Assembly (NCBI GenBank): GCA_037447655.1
Contig: JBBHKE010000171.1
Coordinates: 1 to 30,938 of the forward strand
Origin: Zygnema cylindricum
Lineage: Eukaryota; Streptophyta; Zygnematophyceae; Zygnematales; Zygnemataceae
Direction: 5' to 3'
Length of the DNA stretch: 30,938 nt
In this document: positions 21,030 through 30,620 of the stretch, piece by piece
Position numbering within the stretch: position 1 is the stretch's first letter
How the letters are laid out: every line of letters starts with the position of its first letter
Position numbers and translations under genes: made by a program
Notes under the pieces: generated by a model
The model's input: the letters and a program-made list of their open reading frames with translations, nothing else
What the model was told of the DNA's origin: nothing
The model's database searches: none

Positions 21030-21355
21030 CGCTGCGAAAGCACCTATTTAGCCGTTTGCGTCGTCACGCGAGACGCCGTATGCTGCCAGATAATAAAGGT
21101 ATACCTGGCCCGGCGACAGGTATACCTGGCCCGGTGACGTCCTCGCGGGGCCAATTGGAAATGTGTCGAACCGGCATCCGCGGGAGTCTCCGCGAGGTTA
21201 TCCTGCAGCCGGCGTTTCTCTCCTCGACCCTCCGCGAGTCTCCTCATTTCGGCCTGTACCGGCGGTTTGCTCTCCGCGCGGAGCAGTATACCGGGCGAAA
21301 TGCGCCGTGACCTTCACACTTTGCAAAATAACGCCCGGGTACCGCGGAGTTTTAG
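21030..21355. other. GC-rich island with a 21-bp tandem repeat
   Basis: It is clearly richer in G and C than its surroundings. It contains two adjacent 21-bp units AGGTATACCTGGCCCGGYGAC (21098-21139), each with the palindrome GGTATACC, and many CTCCGCGAG/CCGCGGGAG words. Overlapping short open frames on both strands (for example 21056-21310) have no recognisable domain. It may be a piece of horizontally acquired or otherwise distinct DNA, or simply a GC-rich repeat. Confidence 0.4.
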
Positions 21356-21437
21356 GGTCATAGGGTTGTTGGTTGTGTTTTTTTTATATAAAAAAACACG
21401 AATGAGAAAAAAACACTAAACATATTTATACACACGA

Positions 21438-21453
21438 CGCGCCGCGCGGCGCG
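21438..21453. repeat. 16-bp perfect GC palindrome
   Basis: CGCGCCGCGCGGCGCG is its own reverse complement. The neighbouring CACTAAACATATTTATA also occurs in reverse complement at about 10530-10547, next to a related ACGACGCGCCGC word, so this belongs to a dispersed, decayed repeat. Confidence 0.75.
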
Positions 21454-21474
21454 CGGTGTCAGGTTAGTACATTA

Positions 21475-21673
21475 CACCTTGAATCGTTATTAGCGTATAG
21501 AAATTATTAGTGTAAAGAAAAAAATAGCGTCATTCATTATAATTTTGTGCCAAGAGACGTGGCAGATTATGGTACACGTCTTTAAATAGTGTAATTTATT
21601 ATATTTAAGGTATCAATGTCAAAATTTTGGGGTGCCGATATAGCGTACATAAGGCTAATAACGATTCACGGTG
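21475..21673. mobile_element. 199-bp MITE, CACC family
   Basis: Termini CACCTTGAATCGTTATTAG and (reverse complement) CACCGTGAATCGTTATTAG lie between TA at 21473-21474 and TA at 21674-21675. It is an inverted relative of 11052-11247 across its whole length. It has no coding capacity. Confidence 0.9.
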
Positions 21674-21685
21674 TACTGTACAGTA

Positions 21686-22265
21686 CACCGCGAATCGTAA
21701 TTAGAGTAAATAACGCTAATTCGGTCGCTCAAAATTTTGACTCTATCACGTCAAATATAGTAAATGATTATAATTTTTTCATTATTCTAATTTAGGTAAG
21801 GTTTAATTAGCGTAAAAGATTATAATATAGGTTCGTTTTAAATAGTGTGGAGTACGGACGACGTCCGACAGTGCAAAATTGTACTTTTATAAGTAAAAAG
21901 GTACATATAATGATTTAATAGAATCGCGCTCGCACGTGAAATCGCACTAAACAAAAATTCAATCACATCAAAAAAAGGCCTTTCACATAACTCTCGTCCG
22001 ACGACAGCATCGTCGTCAGTGTGAACATTTAGTATTAGCGTCATAATGACGTCAAAACTATACGGACTGACAGATTTTGTACGTCTACGTAATTTAGTGT
22101 TCATAAATTCAACGCGGATAATTATTGCCGACATAACCCAATATATTAGAGTAAACTTCCTCTTTGAAAAAGTTTTATCAAATAAATTAGAGTTCATTAC
22201 TCTAATTGTTTTTTTTTTGTTTTTTTACTCTAATTTTTTCATTACTCTAATTGCGATTCGCGGTG
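21686..22265. mobile_element. 580-bp MITE, CACC family
   Basis: Termini CACCGCGAATCGTAATTAGA and (reverse complement) CACCGCGAATCGCAATTAGA lie between TA at 21684-21685 and 22266-22267. Only CTGTACAG separates its left TA from the TA of the preceding MITE. Subterminal TTAGAGTAA and ACGCTAA words occur at both ends. A short minus-strand frame (21838-22197) crosses the element and has no recognisable domain. Confidence 0.9.
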
Positions 22266-22298
22266 TACTGTACTACAGTGCTGTACTACTTTACAGTA

Positions 22299-22817
22299 CA
22301 CCGTGAATCGCTATTATCGTGTTGGTCGCTATTTGAGGTACCCTGTTTTTTTGGGCAAATTCTCAAATAGAATTAGACATTCTAAATGTTCCTACACGTT
22401 ATTTGAGGTGTTCCATAAAATAGGATTCATGACTCTAATATAGTGCCATCGTAAATAGTGTGGTGTACGGTCTGTCAAAGACGTACTTTTTTGTACTTTT
22501 TCAAGTAGAAAAGTACAGAAAAGATATTCACGCTGTCAAGGAGTCGCGCTAACATGTAATTGCGTAAATATTTTCCGGCATTCGCGGATGTAAAAAAAAC
22601 GCGACGGCGTACGATTTGAACAATTTCATACATGCACATATTTTAGTGTGGAGATATTCTGCACCGAAATTTTTTACAAAGCAGTTTGCAAATTAGAGTA
22701 TACGAAAAATTAGAATAAAAATTATTTCCAAAAACAACGACATTCCCAATTAGCGTAAATAACGCTAATTGTTTCATTACGCTATCTATTTCATTACGCT
22801 AATAGCGATTCACGGTG
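22299..22817. mobile_element. 519-bp MITE, CACC family
   Basis: Termini CACCGTGAATCGCTATTAT and (reverse complement) CACCGTGAATCGCTATTAG are flanked by TA at 22297-22298 and 22818-22819. The inside includes GTGTGGTGTACG and CGACGGCGTACGATTTG, shared with the next element. Three subterminal ACGCTAAT/TTAGCGTAA words lie in the last 80 bp. Confidence 0.9.
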
Positions 22818-22824
22818 TACTGTA

Positions 22825-23386
22825 CACCGCCAATCGCTATTAGCGTAGTGTACGCTAATTTCGTCCCGCTTTTTTTTTTTTTAATTCTCCATTAGCGTAG
22901 TTCATTCTATTTTTTTCTTTACTCTATTTAGGGTTGATTTTTTTAGTACCTTACAAAATGGAAGTACGCCATCAGTTAATTAGTGTGGTGTACGAAAAGG
23001 ATCAGACCGTACAAAACTGTACCGTTTTAAGTGAAAAAGTATAATTAATGAGTTTTGGTAGCCGCGGATGCATGAGAATGTGCGCTCTAAAAAGGGGGTT
23101 TAATCGGGTTTTCAAATATCACGTTCGCACATATTCGTCCAGCAACCACGTTTCGATTGTGTGAACGTACGATTTGTGTACGATTTGTCATATTTTGTAC
23201 GAATACCTATATTAGTGTAAGCATGTTTGCGACCGACATTTTTTTTTTTCAAAGACCCAAATTAGAATTATTAAACAATTAGAATGTATGTTTTTTTTCA
23301 AAAATTTCAAATTCTTAATTAGCGTAAACCACGGTAATTTTTCATGTACGCTAAAGAAACTTCTACGCTAATAGCGATTGGCGGTG
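22825..23386. mobile_element. 562-bp MITE, CACC family
   Basis: Termini CACCGCCAATCGCTATTAGC and (reverse complement) the same first 19 bases are flanked by TA at 22823-22824 and 23387-23388. Its left TA is only 3 bp (CTG) from the right TA of the previous element. No ORF. Confidence 0.92.
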
Positions 23387-23650
23387 TACTCACAGGAGAC
23401 GTACGGATACGACTATCTCCATCCTTTGATTTTACATTCCTAAGATTCGAAGAGATTTTTCTCTCAAATGACGACTCGCTTCTGATCAAATAAAATACGG
23501 TATGGTATTTGACGATCAGCAACGGCAGTCGTACAGTACGCACCGTATTTAAAAAGCCAAAACTTTAAAATGTGCGGAAACGATTGGATTGTTGGAAACC
23601 CCGCGGACAAGGATATGCCCGTACAGAAGTCTTCGAGGAGCCTACGAATG

Positions 23651-23704
23651 CACCGTGTATCGCTATTACTCTATTAGGGTTAACCGTAATAGCGATTCGC
23701 GGTG
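23651..23704. mobile_element. 54-bp minimal MITE: two TIRs and almost nothing else
   Basis: CACCGTGTATCGCTATTAC at the left and CACCGCGAATCGCTATTACG in reverse complement at the right are separated by about 15 bp. The right side is followed by TA (23705-23706); the left is preceded by TG, a one-base change from TA. The whole unit can fold as one hairpin. Confidence 0.8.
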
Positions 23705-23771
23705 TATAGTCCACTGGCTGATGGCCTTCCACACAAACCCTTCCGTCGCCGCCGCCGTTAATTCTTTTAAA

Positions 23772-23848
23772 AAAAATGAAATTTTATTTCAAAAATGAAA
23801 TTTTATTTCAAAAATGAAATTTTATTTCAAAAATGAAATTTTATTTAA
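23772..23848. repeat. Four 19-bp tandem units (ATGAAATTTTATTTCAAAA)
   Basis: ATG words recur at 23776, 23795, 23814 and 23833 with nearly identical units. Each unit contains the near-palindrome TGAAATTTTATTTCA. Confidence 0.93.
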
Positions 23849-24128
23849 TTCTTTTGCAATCATTGCAGCTTTAACCTGGGCAGAAAAAGACAAGCAAGCC
23901 TATTCACTCTATTAACAGAAACATCGCAAAAAAGCCTTCTCGTCCACCCTAAAACCCTCGGCCCTATTCCATGAACCAATATTTTTTCGTCGACGGAAGA
24001 AACCGGTCCGAATGAAACCTGATCCTCCGGATTTGTCGCGCATTAATAAAAGTACATCCGTACAAACGCAATAAGGTTTGACAGTCGCAGAAATTGGGAT
24101 ACATCCTTCGCCATCCCCGCACTTTGTA

Positions 24129-24542
24129 ATGTTGTGTATCGGCCGGGTTTTTCCGATATTCAATATGTACCTTTTTTAGCTTGCCAATAATCGATATACT
24201 GGTACGATACATAGAAACTGGTGATATCGCCGATAAATTATTGCGATAACACCACAACCGATAACTATCGGCGATAATTGTATGGTTGAACCGTACAGCT
24301 GTACGGTTTATCCCGTCATAACTGAACCGCCGTTATTCCGCTACACAGAATCACATATTACGTAACAGATTTTTACACGTAGCGTGGCAGCGCTATAAAG
24401 TACAGCGTGCTATACTTTTTCCACTTATCGCCGATAAGGAATTTGTTGGTCTCGGAGCGATATATCGGGACCCCTGAGCATTCGATAACCGACAACTATC
24501 GGTATCGGTGTGTCGCGATAATTTTCTTGCGATACACAACAC
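24129..24542. mobile_element. 414-bp element, GTGTTGTG family (X1)
   Basis: The left terminus ATGTTGTGTATCGG and right terminus (reverse complement) GTGTTGTGTATCG are flanked by TA at 24127-24128 and 24543-24544. The inside is crowded with CGATAACCGATA and TATCGGCGATA words. Its right half matches 840-951 and, inverted, the left end of the element at 24959. It has no transposase. The right TA is also the left TA of the next element. Confidence 0.85.
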
Positions 24543-24958
24543 TACACCGCGCATCGTTATTAGTGTCAAAGTTTAAATAGTGTGGAAGTAAACATTGACG
24601 CTAATTAAGATTTAAAAAAAAAAAAAAAAAAGGTGTATTCTAATTTCGGCGTTTATGCTAATTTGGGAACAGCAAAAATGGAATATTCGTTGTACGATTA
24701 TATACATTAATAGATGTATCCGTACAAAATATTAAATATCGTACGCCGTCGTGAATTTAAATATCCGTACATGTAAGACTAATTTACGTGTCAGAACAAT
24801 CCCGTTTTTTTAGCGCACGATCCTATGCGTGCGCGTCTGATTTAACTCATTCTTTGTAAAATTTTCACTTGAAAAGGTACATTTATGTACGGTATGACAT
24901 TGACCGTACACCACACTATTTAAATATTATTGTAATTCGTCCTTTACGCTATTTTGTA

Positions 24959-25776
24959 GTGTTGTGTATCGGTAAAAAACTTATCGCGATAACACCGATA
25001 CCGATAGTTATCGTTATCGAACGGTCAGCGGTCCCGATATATTTGTACTTTCTGTACTTTCTGTCCGGAATGCTTTCTGTCCGGTAAACTGAACGGAAAT
25101 TTACGTGAAATGTACGGCTTTTTACGGGAAATGTACGGAATTTGACGAAAAAATACGCTGCACTTTGTAGTACTTTTTGGGCGGTTAACTGAACATAAAT
25201 TTTACGGGAATGTACGGAATTGTACCGATAAACTGATTATCATGAAACGGTAAAAAGACTGCGGACACAAAGTACAACGGATGCAGAATAACATTATGCG
25301 CGCGGCTAGAATCGAACGGACGAAATTCAATGATGAAATAAGAGCGGACGGTCAGCGTGAGCGCCGACATCTCAGAATGGCTTTTTTGGCGGCTTTGGCC
25401 AAAAAAGTCGACGGATTGACACGTGGCAGGTTTTGAGTGGATCTCAAAAAATAAAGGGACAAAGCCACGGCGTCGGTTGTGGAAGGTACATCACTTTAAC
25501 TGGAGCCGTACTAAAGCCGTACATATATTATGCCGGCTACTGTCGGGGGAATAAGACGTACATATGAGTGTACATGCCGTACATTTATCTGTACGGTTCG
25601 TACGGCTATCGCCGATAGTTATCGTTATCGGCATTATCGCCGATAAGTAGCCGATATTATCGGCTTCTTATTGGCGATAAGACCGATAGCGATATATTGT
25701 ACCAATATATCGATTATCGGGTCCCCGAAAAATGGCCCATATCGGTTATCGGAAAATCCTTACCGATACACAACAC
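24959..25776. mobile_element. 818-bp element, GTGTTGTG family (X2)
   Basis: Termini GTGTTGTGTATCGGTAA are perfect for 17 bp at both ends, flanked by TA at 24957-24958 and 25777-25778. The left subterminal part reads CGCGATAACACCGATACCGA, as in X1 but inverted. The right part (25600-25760) is packed with CGATA/TATCG palindromes. The middle has TGTACGGAAAT-like short repeats and an inverted pair CTTTTTTGGC/GCCAAAAAAG at about 25381-25410. No transposase frame. Confidence 0.88.
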
Positions 25777-25778
25777 TA

Positions 25779-26317
25779 CACCGCGCATCGTTATTAGTGT
25801 CAAAGTTTAAATAGTGTGTAAGTAAATATACCGTCATTGACGCTAATTAAGAATTTGAAAATTAAAAAAAAATAGGTTTATTCTAATTTCAGTGTTCACG
25901 CTAATTTGGAACAGCAAAAATGGAAAATTTTCTGTACGATTATATACATTATTATATGTATCCGTACAAAATATAAAAAATCGTACACCGTAGTGAAATT
26001 TAAATATCCGTACATGTCAGACTTATTTACATGTCAGACCAATCCCGTTTTTTTAGCGCACGTTCCTATGCGAACGCGTCCGATTTAATTCATTTTTTGT
26101 AAAATTTTCAACTAAAAAGGTACATTTATGTACGGTCTGACATCGACCGTATACCACACTATTTACATATTAATGTACTTTCGTTCTGTACGCTAATTTG
26201 TACGGAACCTCAATTAACGTCAAGGAAAAATTAAAATCACGTATACTATTTTTGGAAAAAAATCAAAATTTTAAGAACCCAAATTAGTGACCGTGACACT
26301 AATAACGATGCGCGGTG
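25779..26317. mobile_element. 539-bp MITE, CACC family (g)
   Basis: Termini CACCGCGCATCGTTATTAG are inverted and flanked by TA at 25777-25778 and 26318-26319. It begins directly at the TA that ends X2, the same junction seen between X1 and f. Shared interior words with f: GTCAAAGTTTAAATAGTGTG, CGTACATGT and AATCCCGTTTTTTTAGCGCA. Confidence 0.92.
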
Positions 26318-26451
26318 TACTATTTTGTACGGTACCTTAATTAACGTCAAGGAAAAATTAAAATCATGTATCCTATTTGAGGAAAAAAATCAAAATTTTA
26401 AGAACCCAAATTAGGGTCGTTGACACTAATAACGATGCGCGGTGTACAGTA

Positions 26452-26646
26452 CACCGTGAATCGCTATTAGAGTATATAACGCCAATTCGGTGCCCTTTAA
26501 AAAAAAAAAAAACTTGAAATACAATTAATAACGCTATTTAAGTACGTGGACCATAATCTGCCACGTCTCAGGTGCTAAATTAGAATCAATAACGCTAATT
26601 TTTTTTGACGCTATTTAATCCTTGACTCTAATAGCGATTGGCGGTG
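26452..26646. mobile_element. 195-bp MITE, CACC family
   Basis: Termini CACCGTGAATCGCTATTAGA and (reverse complement) CACCGCCAATCGCTATTAGA are flanked by TA at 26450-26451 and 26647-26648. It carries GTGGACCATAATCTGCCACG, as in the other two short members. Only CAG separates its left TA from the TA that closes f. Confidence 0.92.
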
Positions 26647-26853
26647 TACTGTACCATTCTGAATTTTCAATTTTGTCATCTTGCGCTTCATCTGTCGCTG
26701 ACCGTCTCCCGCACGAAATCAAATTAGATATTTTCTGTGACACGTAAGCATGTTTGTCCGCGATGACGATTCACTGAATCGTAGAACTCGAGCCGGTTCA
26801 GTACGGCTCGGATCGCTTCGGCTCGGTTCGGTTCTGGTTTGGGCAAGCAGAGC

Positions 26854-27604
26854 CAGAGGTCGCAAACGGTCAACCGAAACCGTGACCGACCGTTAACCGA
26901 CCGCCCGCGCCGGATCCGGAACGGATTCGGTTGCCAAATTTTGGGGGTCGGGCGGTTACGGTCGGTTGATTCACCAGGAAAAAAAAACGGTCAGTTACGG
27001 TCGGTCAACCAAAAAACAAAAAAAAATGAAAATTTTGTACTGTCCCTATAATCCAACATTCTTGTACTTTGTACTCTTTGGCATCGTGGAAGTACGTGAC
27101 ATCATGATTAGCGTCGCAAATCTGACACGGTACTGTAGTAAGCTATTTATTTCGCAAATCAAAGGGAACGCGACAAAGCGTCGCAAATCTGACACGGTAG
27201 TACACTATTCATTTCGAAAATCTTAGGGAACGCGACAAAGCGTCGCAAATCTGACACGGTAGTACACTATTCATTTCGCAAATCTTAGGGAACGCGACAA
27301 AGCGTCGCAAATCTGACACGGTAGTAACACTATTCATTTCGCAAATCTTAGGGAACGCGACAAATCGTAATTATTGGCTTATTCTGTCGTACATTGATTA
27401 ATTTTGTACTTTTTCGGTTACGGGCGGGCACGGTTAGTCACGAAAAATCAAGATTCGGTTATTTTTTTTTTCGTAAACGACGGTCGGTTAACGGTTAACA
27501 ATTTTGGAGCGTGACAAAACTCGGTCGGGCGTCGGTTACTCAGATTTTGAAAAAAAAAAACGGTCGGTTTCGGGTCTGATTTTTTTTGATTTTTGCGACC
27601 TCTG
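26854..27604. mobile_element. 751-bp non-autonomous hAT-like element (copy B)
   Basis: The termini CAGAGGTCGCAAA (inverted, 13 bp) are flanked by a perfect 8-bp duplication AGCAGAGC at 26846-26853 and 27605-27612. CAGNG termini and 8-bp duplications are the hAT superfamily signature. AACCG/CGGTT words crowd the subterminal regions. The centre holds a 62-bp tandem array. No transposase frame is present, so movement would have needed an enzyme from elsewhere. Confidence 0.93.
27111..27364. repeat. 62-bp tandem array inside the hAT-like element
   Basis: Four units start GCGTCGCAAATCTGACACGG at 27111, 27178, 27240 and 27302, each continuing to CTTAGGGAACGCGACAAA or a close variant. Units 2-4 are nearly identical; the first differs more. 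The same unit, inverted, occurs in copy A at about 10949-11320. Confidence 0.95.
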
Positions 27605-27891
27605 AGCAGAGCTAATCAATTTGAAACGGCCTTTCAAATTTGCAAACTGAACCGAACGTTTGGATGGCTGTACCGAACCGGTGAAAACCGTTAAAACTGT
27701 TTTGTTTGAGCAATGAACCACACCCCCTGTTTAGTGTTTACTCTAGCCAGCCGGCCCGCGTTGGACATTAAACCTACCATCCGTACACTGGTTTAACCGG
27801 TTTTCTGAGCGCCGAACTGAACCAATTATTTCCTAGGATTGCTCTTACCAAACCGGGAAGGTTCTAACCGTTAACGAATGTACCAAGCCGA

Positions 27892-28027
27892 ACTGCCAAA
27901 AAAACGTCCTTGCTTCCGTTTAAACGGTTTTGTTCAAAACCGTGCCGAGTGCTAAAGTAACTGCCAAAAAAACGGGTTTGCTTCCGTTTAAACGGTTTCG
28001 TTCAAAACCGTGCCGAGTGCTAAAGTG
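27892..28027. repeat. 68-bp tandem duplication with a CCGTTTAAACGG palindrome
   Basis: Units start ACTGCCAAAAAAACG at 27892 and 27960 and end CGTGCCGAGTGCTAAAGT. They are over 90% identical. The open frame that runs from 27930 to 28283 starts inside it and shows no known domain. Confidence 0.92.
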
Positions 28028-28778
28028 GTTATGTACACCTCCTCTGAAAAAGAATGAGATTGTTGTATACCTCGCGATGGGTCAACTGTATGTGCAAAAG
28101 ATGACAATCTTCGGAAAAAACCATCAAGGTACAAAAGGACAACTATGTTGCAAAAGCTTGATTGAAGGAAAAAGTTTCAACAACGTTAAAAATTATAGAA
28201 GAAATTTTGGAAGAACTATATGGCGCGAAAACCAAATTACCAATAAAAATCGACAGAAGCTAAGAACAATGAACCAACAATGACCTATCATAAAGTACAA
28301 AAAGGACACTACAAATCTTTTGCTCGTATACACAGCTTTCACCAGTTTCGTCATGTACCGTGCATTTTAGCTTTCACTTCCCTCGTAGATATAGTTGACC
28401 CCAAATAAATAAAAAAAACCCTAAAAACAAAAAAACAAAACCGAAAGTAGAAAACATGACCCTTGAAAAAGTACCATGTCAGAAATCAAAAAGTACAACT
28501 TCCCACCAACTTTCGAGATCTTTTCATATATTCACAGAAATTCAGAAAATCCTCCAACAGTTCTTCCTCAAACTTGTAAAACTTCGATTAATGCGTCCCT
28601 AGGACAATTCTTACAACCCTTTTTAAGTCTAATTTCTCTTTCACTAATAACTGGAAAACCCTCATAAAATAAGACTTTTATACCTTTCGAAAATGAATAC
28701 CAGTAACCTATTTTGATCATATAAACAGATTTCGAACTAAGAATCGATTTATAATTAAGTATTTTTCCTTTTTATCTC
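28028..28778. other. No recognised gene
   Basis: AT-rich, with a few short frames. If the MutS2-like gene had a C-terminal Smr domain, its exon(s) would be expected here on the minus strand. I did not find the H-G-x-G-x-G signature of that domain. Confidence 0.4.
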
Positions 28779-30429
28779 TCAACGCTTAGAACCGATAATT
28801 TTAGGGTTCAGATTCCCTGCCCGAATCGGCCCTTGATCCAGCCTACTAACTTCCCCTAATTTAAGACTAAGGGGCATTATACCCAATTGTAAAGTAACAC
28901 TATTTTTTCCCAAATTCACGTTTGTGACTTTTCCCTGACTGCCCAGTTTTGGAACAAATACAACCTCTCCCTCCTTCGGAATCCAGCTTTTTTCATTTCC
29001 GTTTTCGTTTTCAGTTCCGCTTCCATTTTCAGATATTGAGGATCCTGAGGTATTTGCAAACAAGTTCTTTAATTAGTATCGTTACATAAAAAACAAGGAC
29101 ACTGGACTAATATACAAATAAGAGTACACGAACAAATGAAGGTAGAATAGAAGTGCAAATAGAGACACAATTTGAGGTAGAAATAACTAAAAGTAAAGGT
29201 ACAAGAATAAAGGTACAAATAATGGGAAGTACATCATAAATAAACAAAGGTACAAAAATTCCTACCATTTAGAATCAACAGATAATTTTGAACTGGGAAA
29301 GCCTCGAAATATTCATACAGTTGTTTATATTTTTCATTTTCGATACAAGACTCTGCTCTCACTTTGTTCTGAGGTTCCTTTACTTTATTTTGAAACATAC
29401 ACGTAAGAACATATCTTCATTTCTCTGAAAACCATGTATTGAAAATTGGATACCATATGAAAACGGCATTATAATGCGTATGTATCGAAGGCAATTTCAA
29501 AACCATGTATCGGGTATAAAGAAATTGGCGGCAATGCAATTCACTATGAGAAATAGTAAGGTTAAAGGTTAAAGGTTAATAAAGGTTAAAGGTTAATAAA
29601 GGTTAAAGGTTAATAAAGGTTAAAGGTTAATAAAGGTTAAAGGTTAATAAAGGTTAAAGGTTAATAAAGGTTAAAGGTTAATAACAGTTAAAGGTTAATA
29701 AAGGTTAAAGGTTAAAGGTTAAAGGTTAATAAAGGTTGAAGGTTAATAAAGGTTCAAGGTTTAAGGTTAAGGTTAAGGTATAAGATTTATGTTTGATAAA
29801 AGTTGACATCCCGGAATTTGGCGGCAATATACCGACAGCCCCGGATATGAAAAAAAAAATGACTCAACAGAAATTTGACATTTGCGGTTGTTGTGGATGA
29901 GAAAATTACGATTTCACCAATGAACAATTCGAAGTTTAAAATTTTGCAAATAGAAATGTTTATGTCTGCAAGCTTAGGGCTTTGAAATGGAAATAGTTCC
30001 ACTAATAGTTCCACTAACTGTTCCCGAACTGCATAAAAATGAAATTTTTACTTATACAAACAAATATATTTGGCGAATAATTTTTCAACTTGCCAAATAC
30101 GAACGTGTGGTCATTATCAGGGCCTTTTCGGGTCTTCTTATAGGTTTTAGGGTTTTTTTGTAGGGCGTAAAAAAGAAAGAAGTCACACCATTTAAGCTGC
30201 CCTGAGATCCTCCGACAAAATTATTTTGCCCTTCCGTTTTTCCCCCTTCCGCAGGATTCTCGAAGGAAACTTGAGATCCACCTCCATTCTGTTCCTCCTC
30301 CTTCCTATTATTAATTCGTGAATTGCGTAAAATGTTTCTAATTTGAATATTTGCATCTTTTCCCGCAGCAGAAATGATGTCGGTTTGAGCCGCTAAAAGA
30401 CGAGCACGGTGTCTCTGGAGACGTGCAGA
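28779..30429 (-). CDS. MutS2-like protein, C-terminal exons, partial
   Basis: MutS2 proteins are MutS-family ATPases, best known from bacteria and plant organelles, acting on recombination intermediates or stalled ribosomes. Two minus-strand segments fit the region after the ATPase. The first runs about 30429 to 30190 (acceptor CACGTCTCCAG, donor GTGTGA). It reads RARLLAAQTDIISAAGKD and is like the coiled coil. The second runs about 29047 to 28779 (acceptor AAATACCTCAG) and reads PKEGEVVFVPKLGSQGKV, then VTLQLGIMPLSLKLGEV. That is the small beta-barrel segment with G-x-x-V-x-V-x-x-L-G that follows the coiled coil in MutS2. A possible middle exon (about 29395-29270, with KVKEPQNKVRAES) is less certain. 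The stop is at 28779-28781 after GSKR, unless that stop lies in an intron. The Walker motifs would be beyond the right edge of the window. The assignment rests on one short domain. Confidence 0.55.
29561..29782. repeat. 17-bp minisatellite (GGTTAATAAAGGTTAAA)
   Basis: About a dozen nearly perfect units, with some shortened to GGTTAAA at the edges and one CAGTTAAA variant. It lies in an intron of the MutS2-like gene if the exon order is right. It resembles telomeric sequence only superficially. Confidence 0.95.
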
Positions 30430-30437
30430 CGAGGACA

Positions 30438-30620
30438 AAATATTTGAATGCATTTTTTCGGTTTCTCTGTCACAGAAAAAAAAAGAAAGGGAAGAGTCGG
30501 AATAAGAAAAGGGAAGACCAGAAGAAACAAATATTTGAATTTATCTTTTCGGTTTCACTGTCACAGGGAAAAAAACAGAGGAGAGTTGGATAAAAAAAAG
30601 GGAAGAGAGTTGGATGAGGA
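30438..30620. repeat. 91-bp degenerate tandem duplication, purine-rich
   Basis: AAATATTTGAAT, then TTTCGGTTTC and TGTCACAG, then a long A/G-rich part, occurs at 30438 and again at 30529. It overlaps the acceptor side of the leftmost MutS2-like exon's upstream intron. A plus-strand Lys/Arg-rich frame here is an artefact of the purine bias. Confidence 0.75.

Larger units (their letters stand above)
24545..26444. mobile_element. CACC-family MITE (f) split by a 1.36-kb insertion
   Basis: The left part 24545-24958 begins CACCGCGCATCGTTATTAG. The right part 26320-26444 ends with the matching inverted terminus, then TA at 26445-26446. Together they make about 530 bp that aligns with the intact copy at 25779-26317. 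Between them lie the elements at 24959-25776 and 25779-26317. CTATTTTGTA is present on both sides of the insertion (24949-24958 and 26320-26329). Confidence 0.8.

Noticed and set aside
27111-27364. CRISPR array
   Set aside because: The unit is a simple 62-bp tandem repeat with no variable spacers, in a eukaryotic hAT-like element.
27930-28283. 117-codon plus frame
   Set aside because: It begins inside a 68-bp tandem duplication, has no known domain, and lies in AT-rich gene-free DNA.
29561-29782. Telomere-like GGTTAA array
   Set aside because: The unit is 17 bp with spacing TAATAAA, and there is no chromosome-end context.
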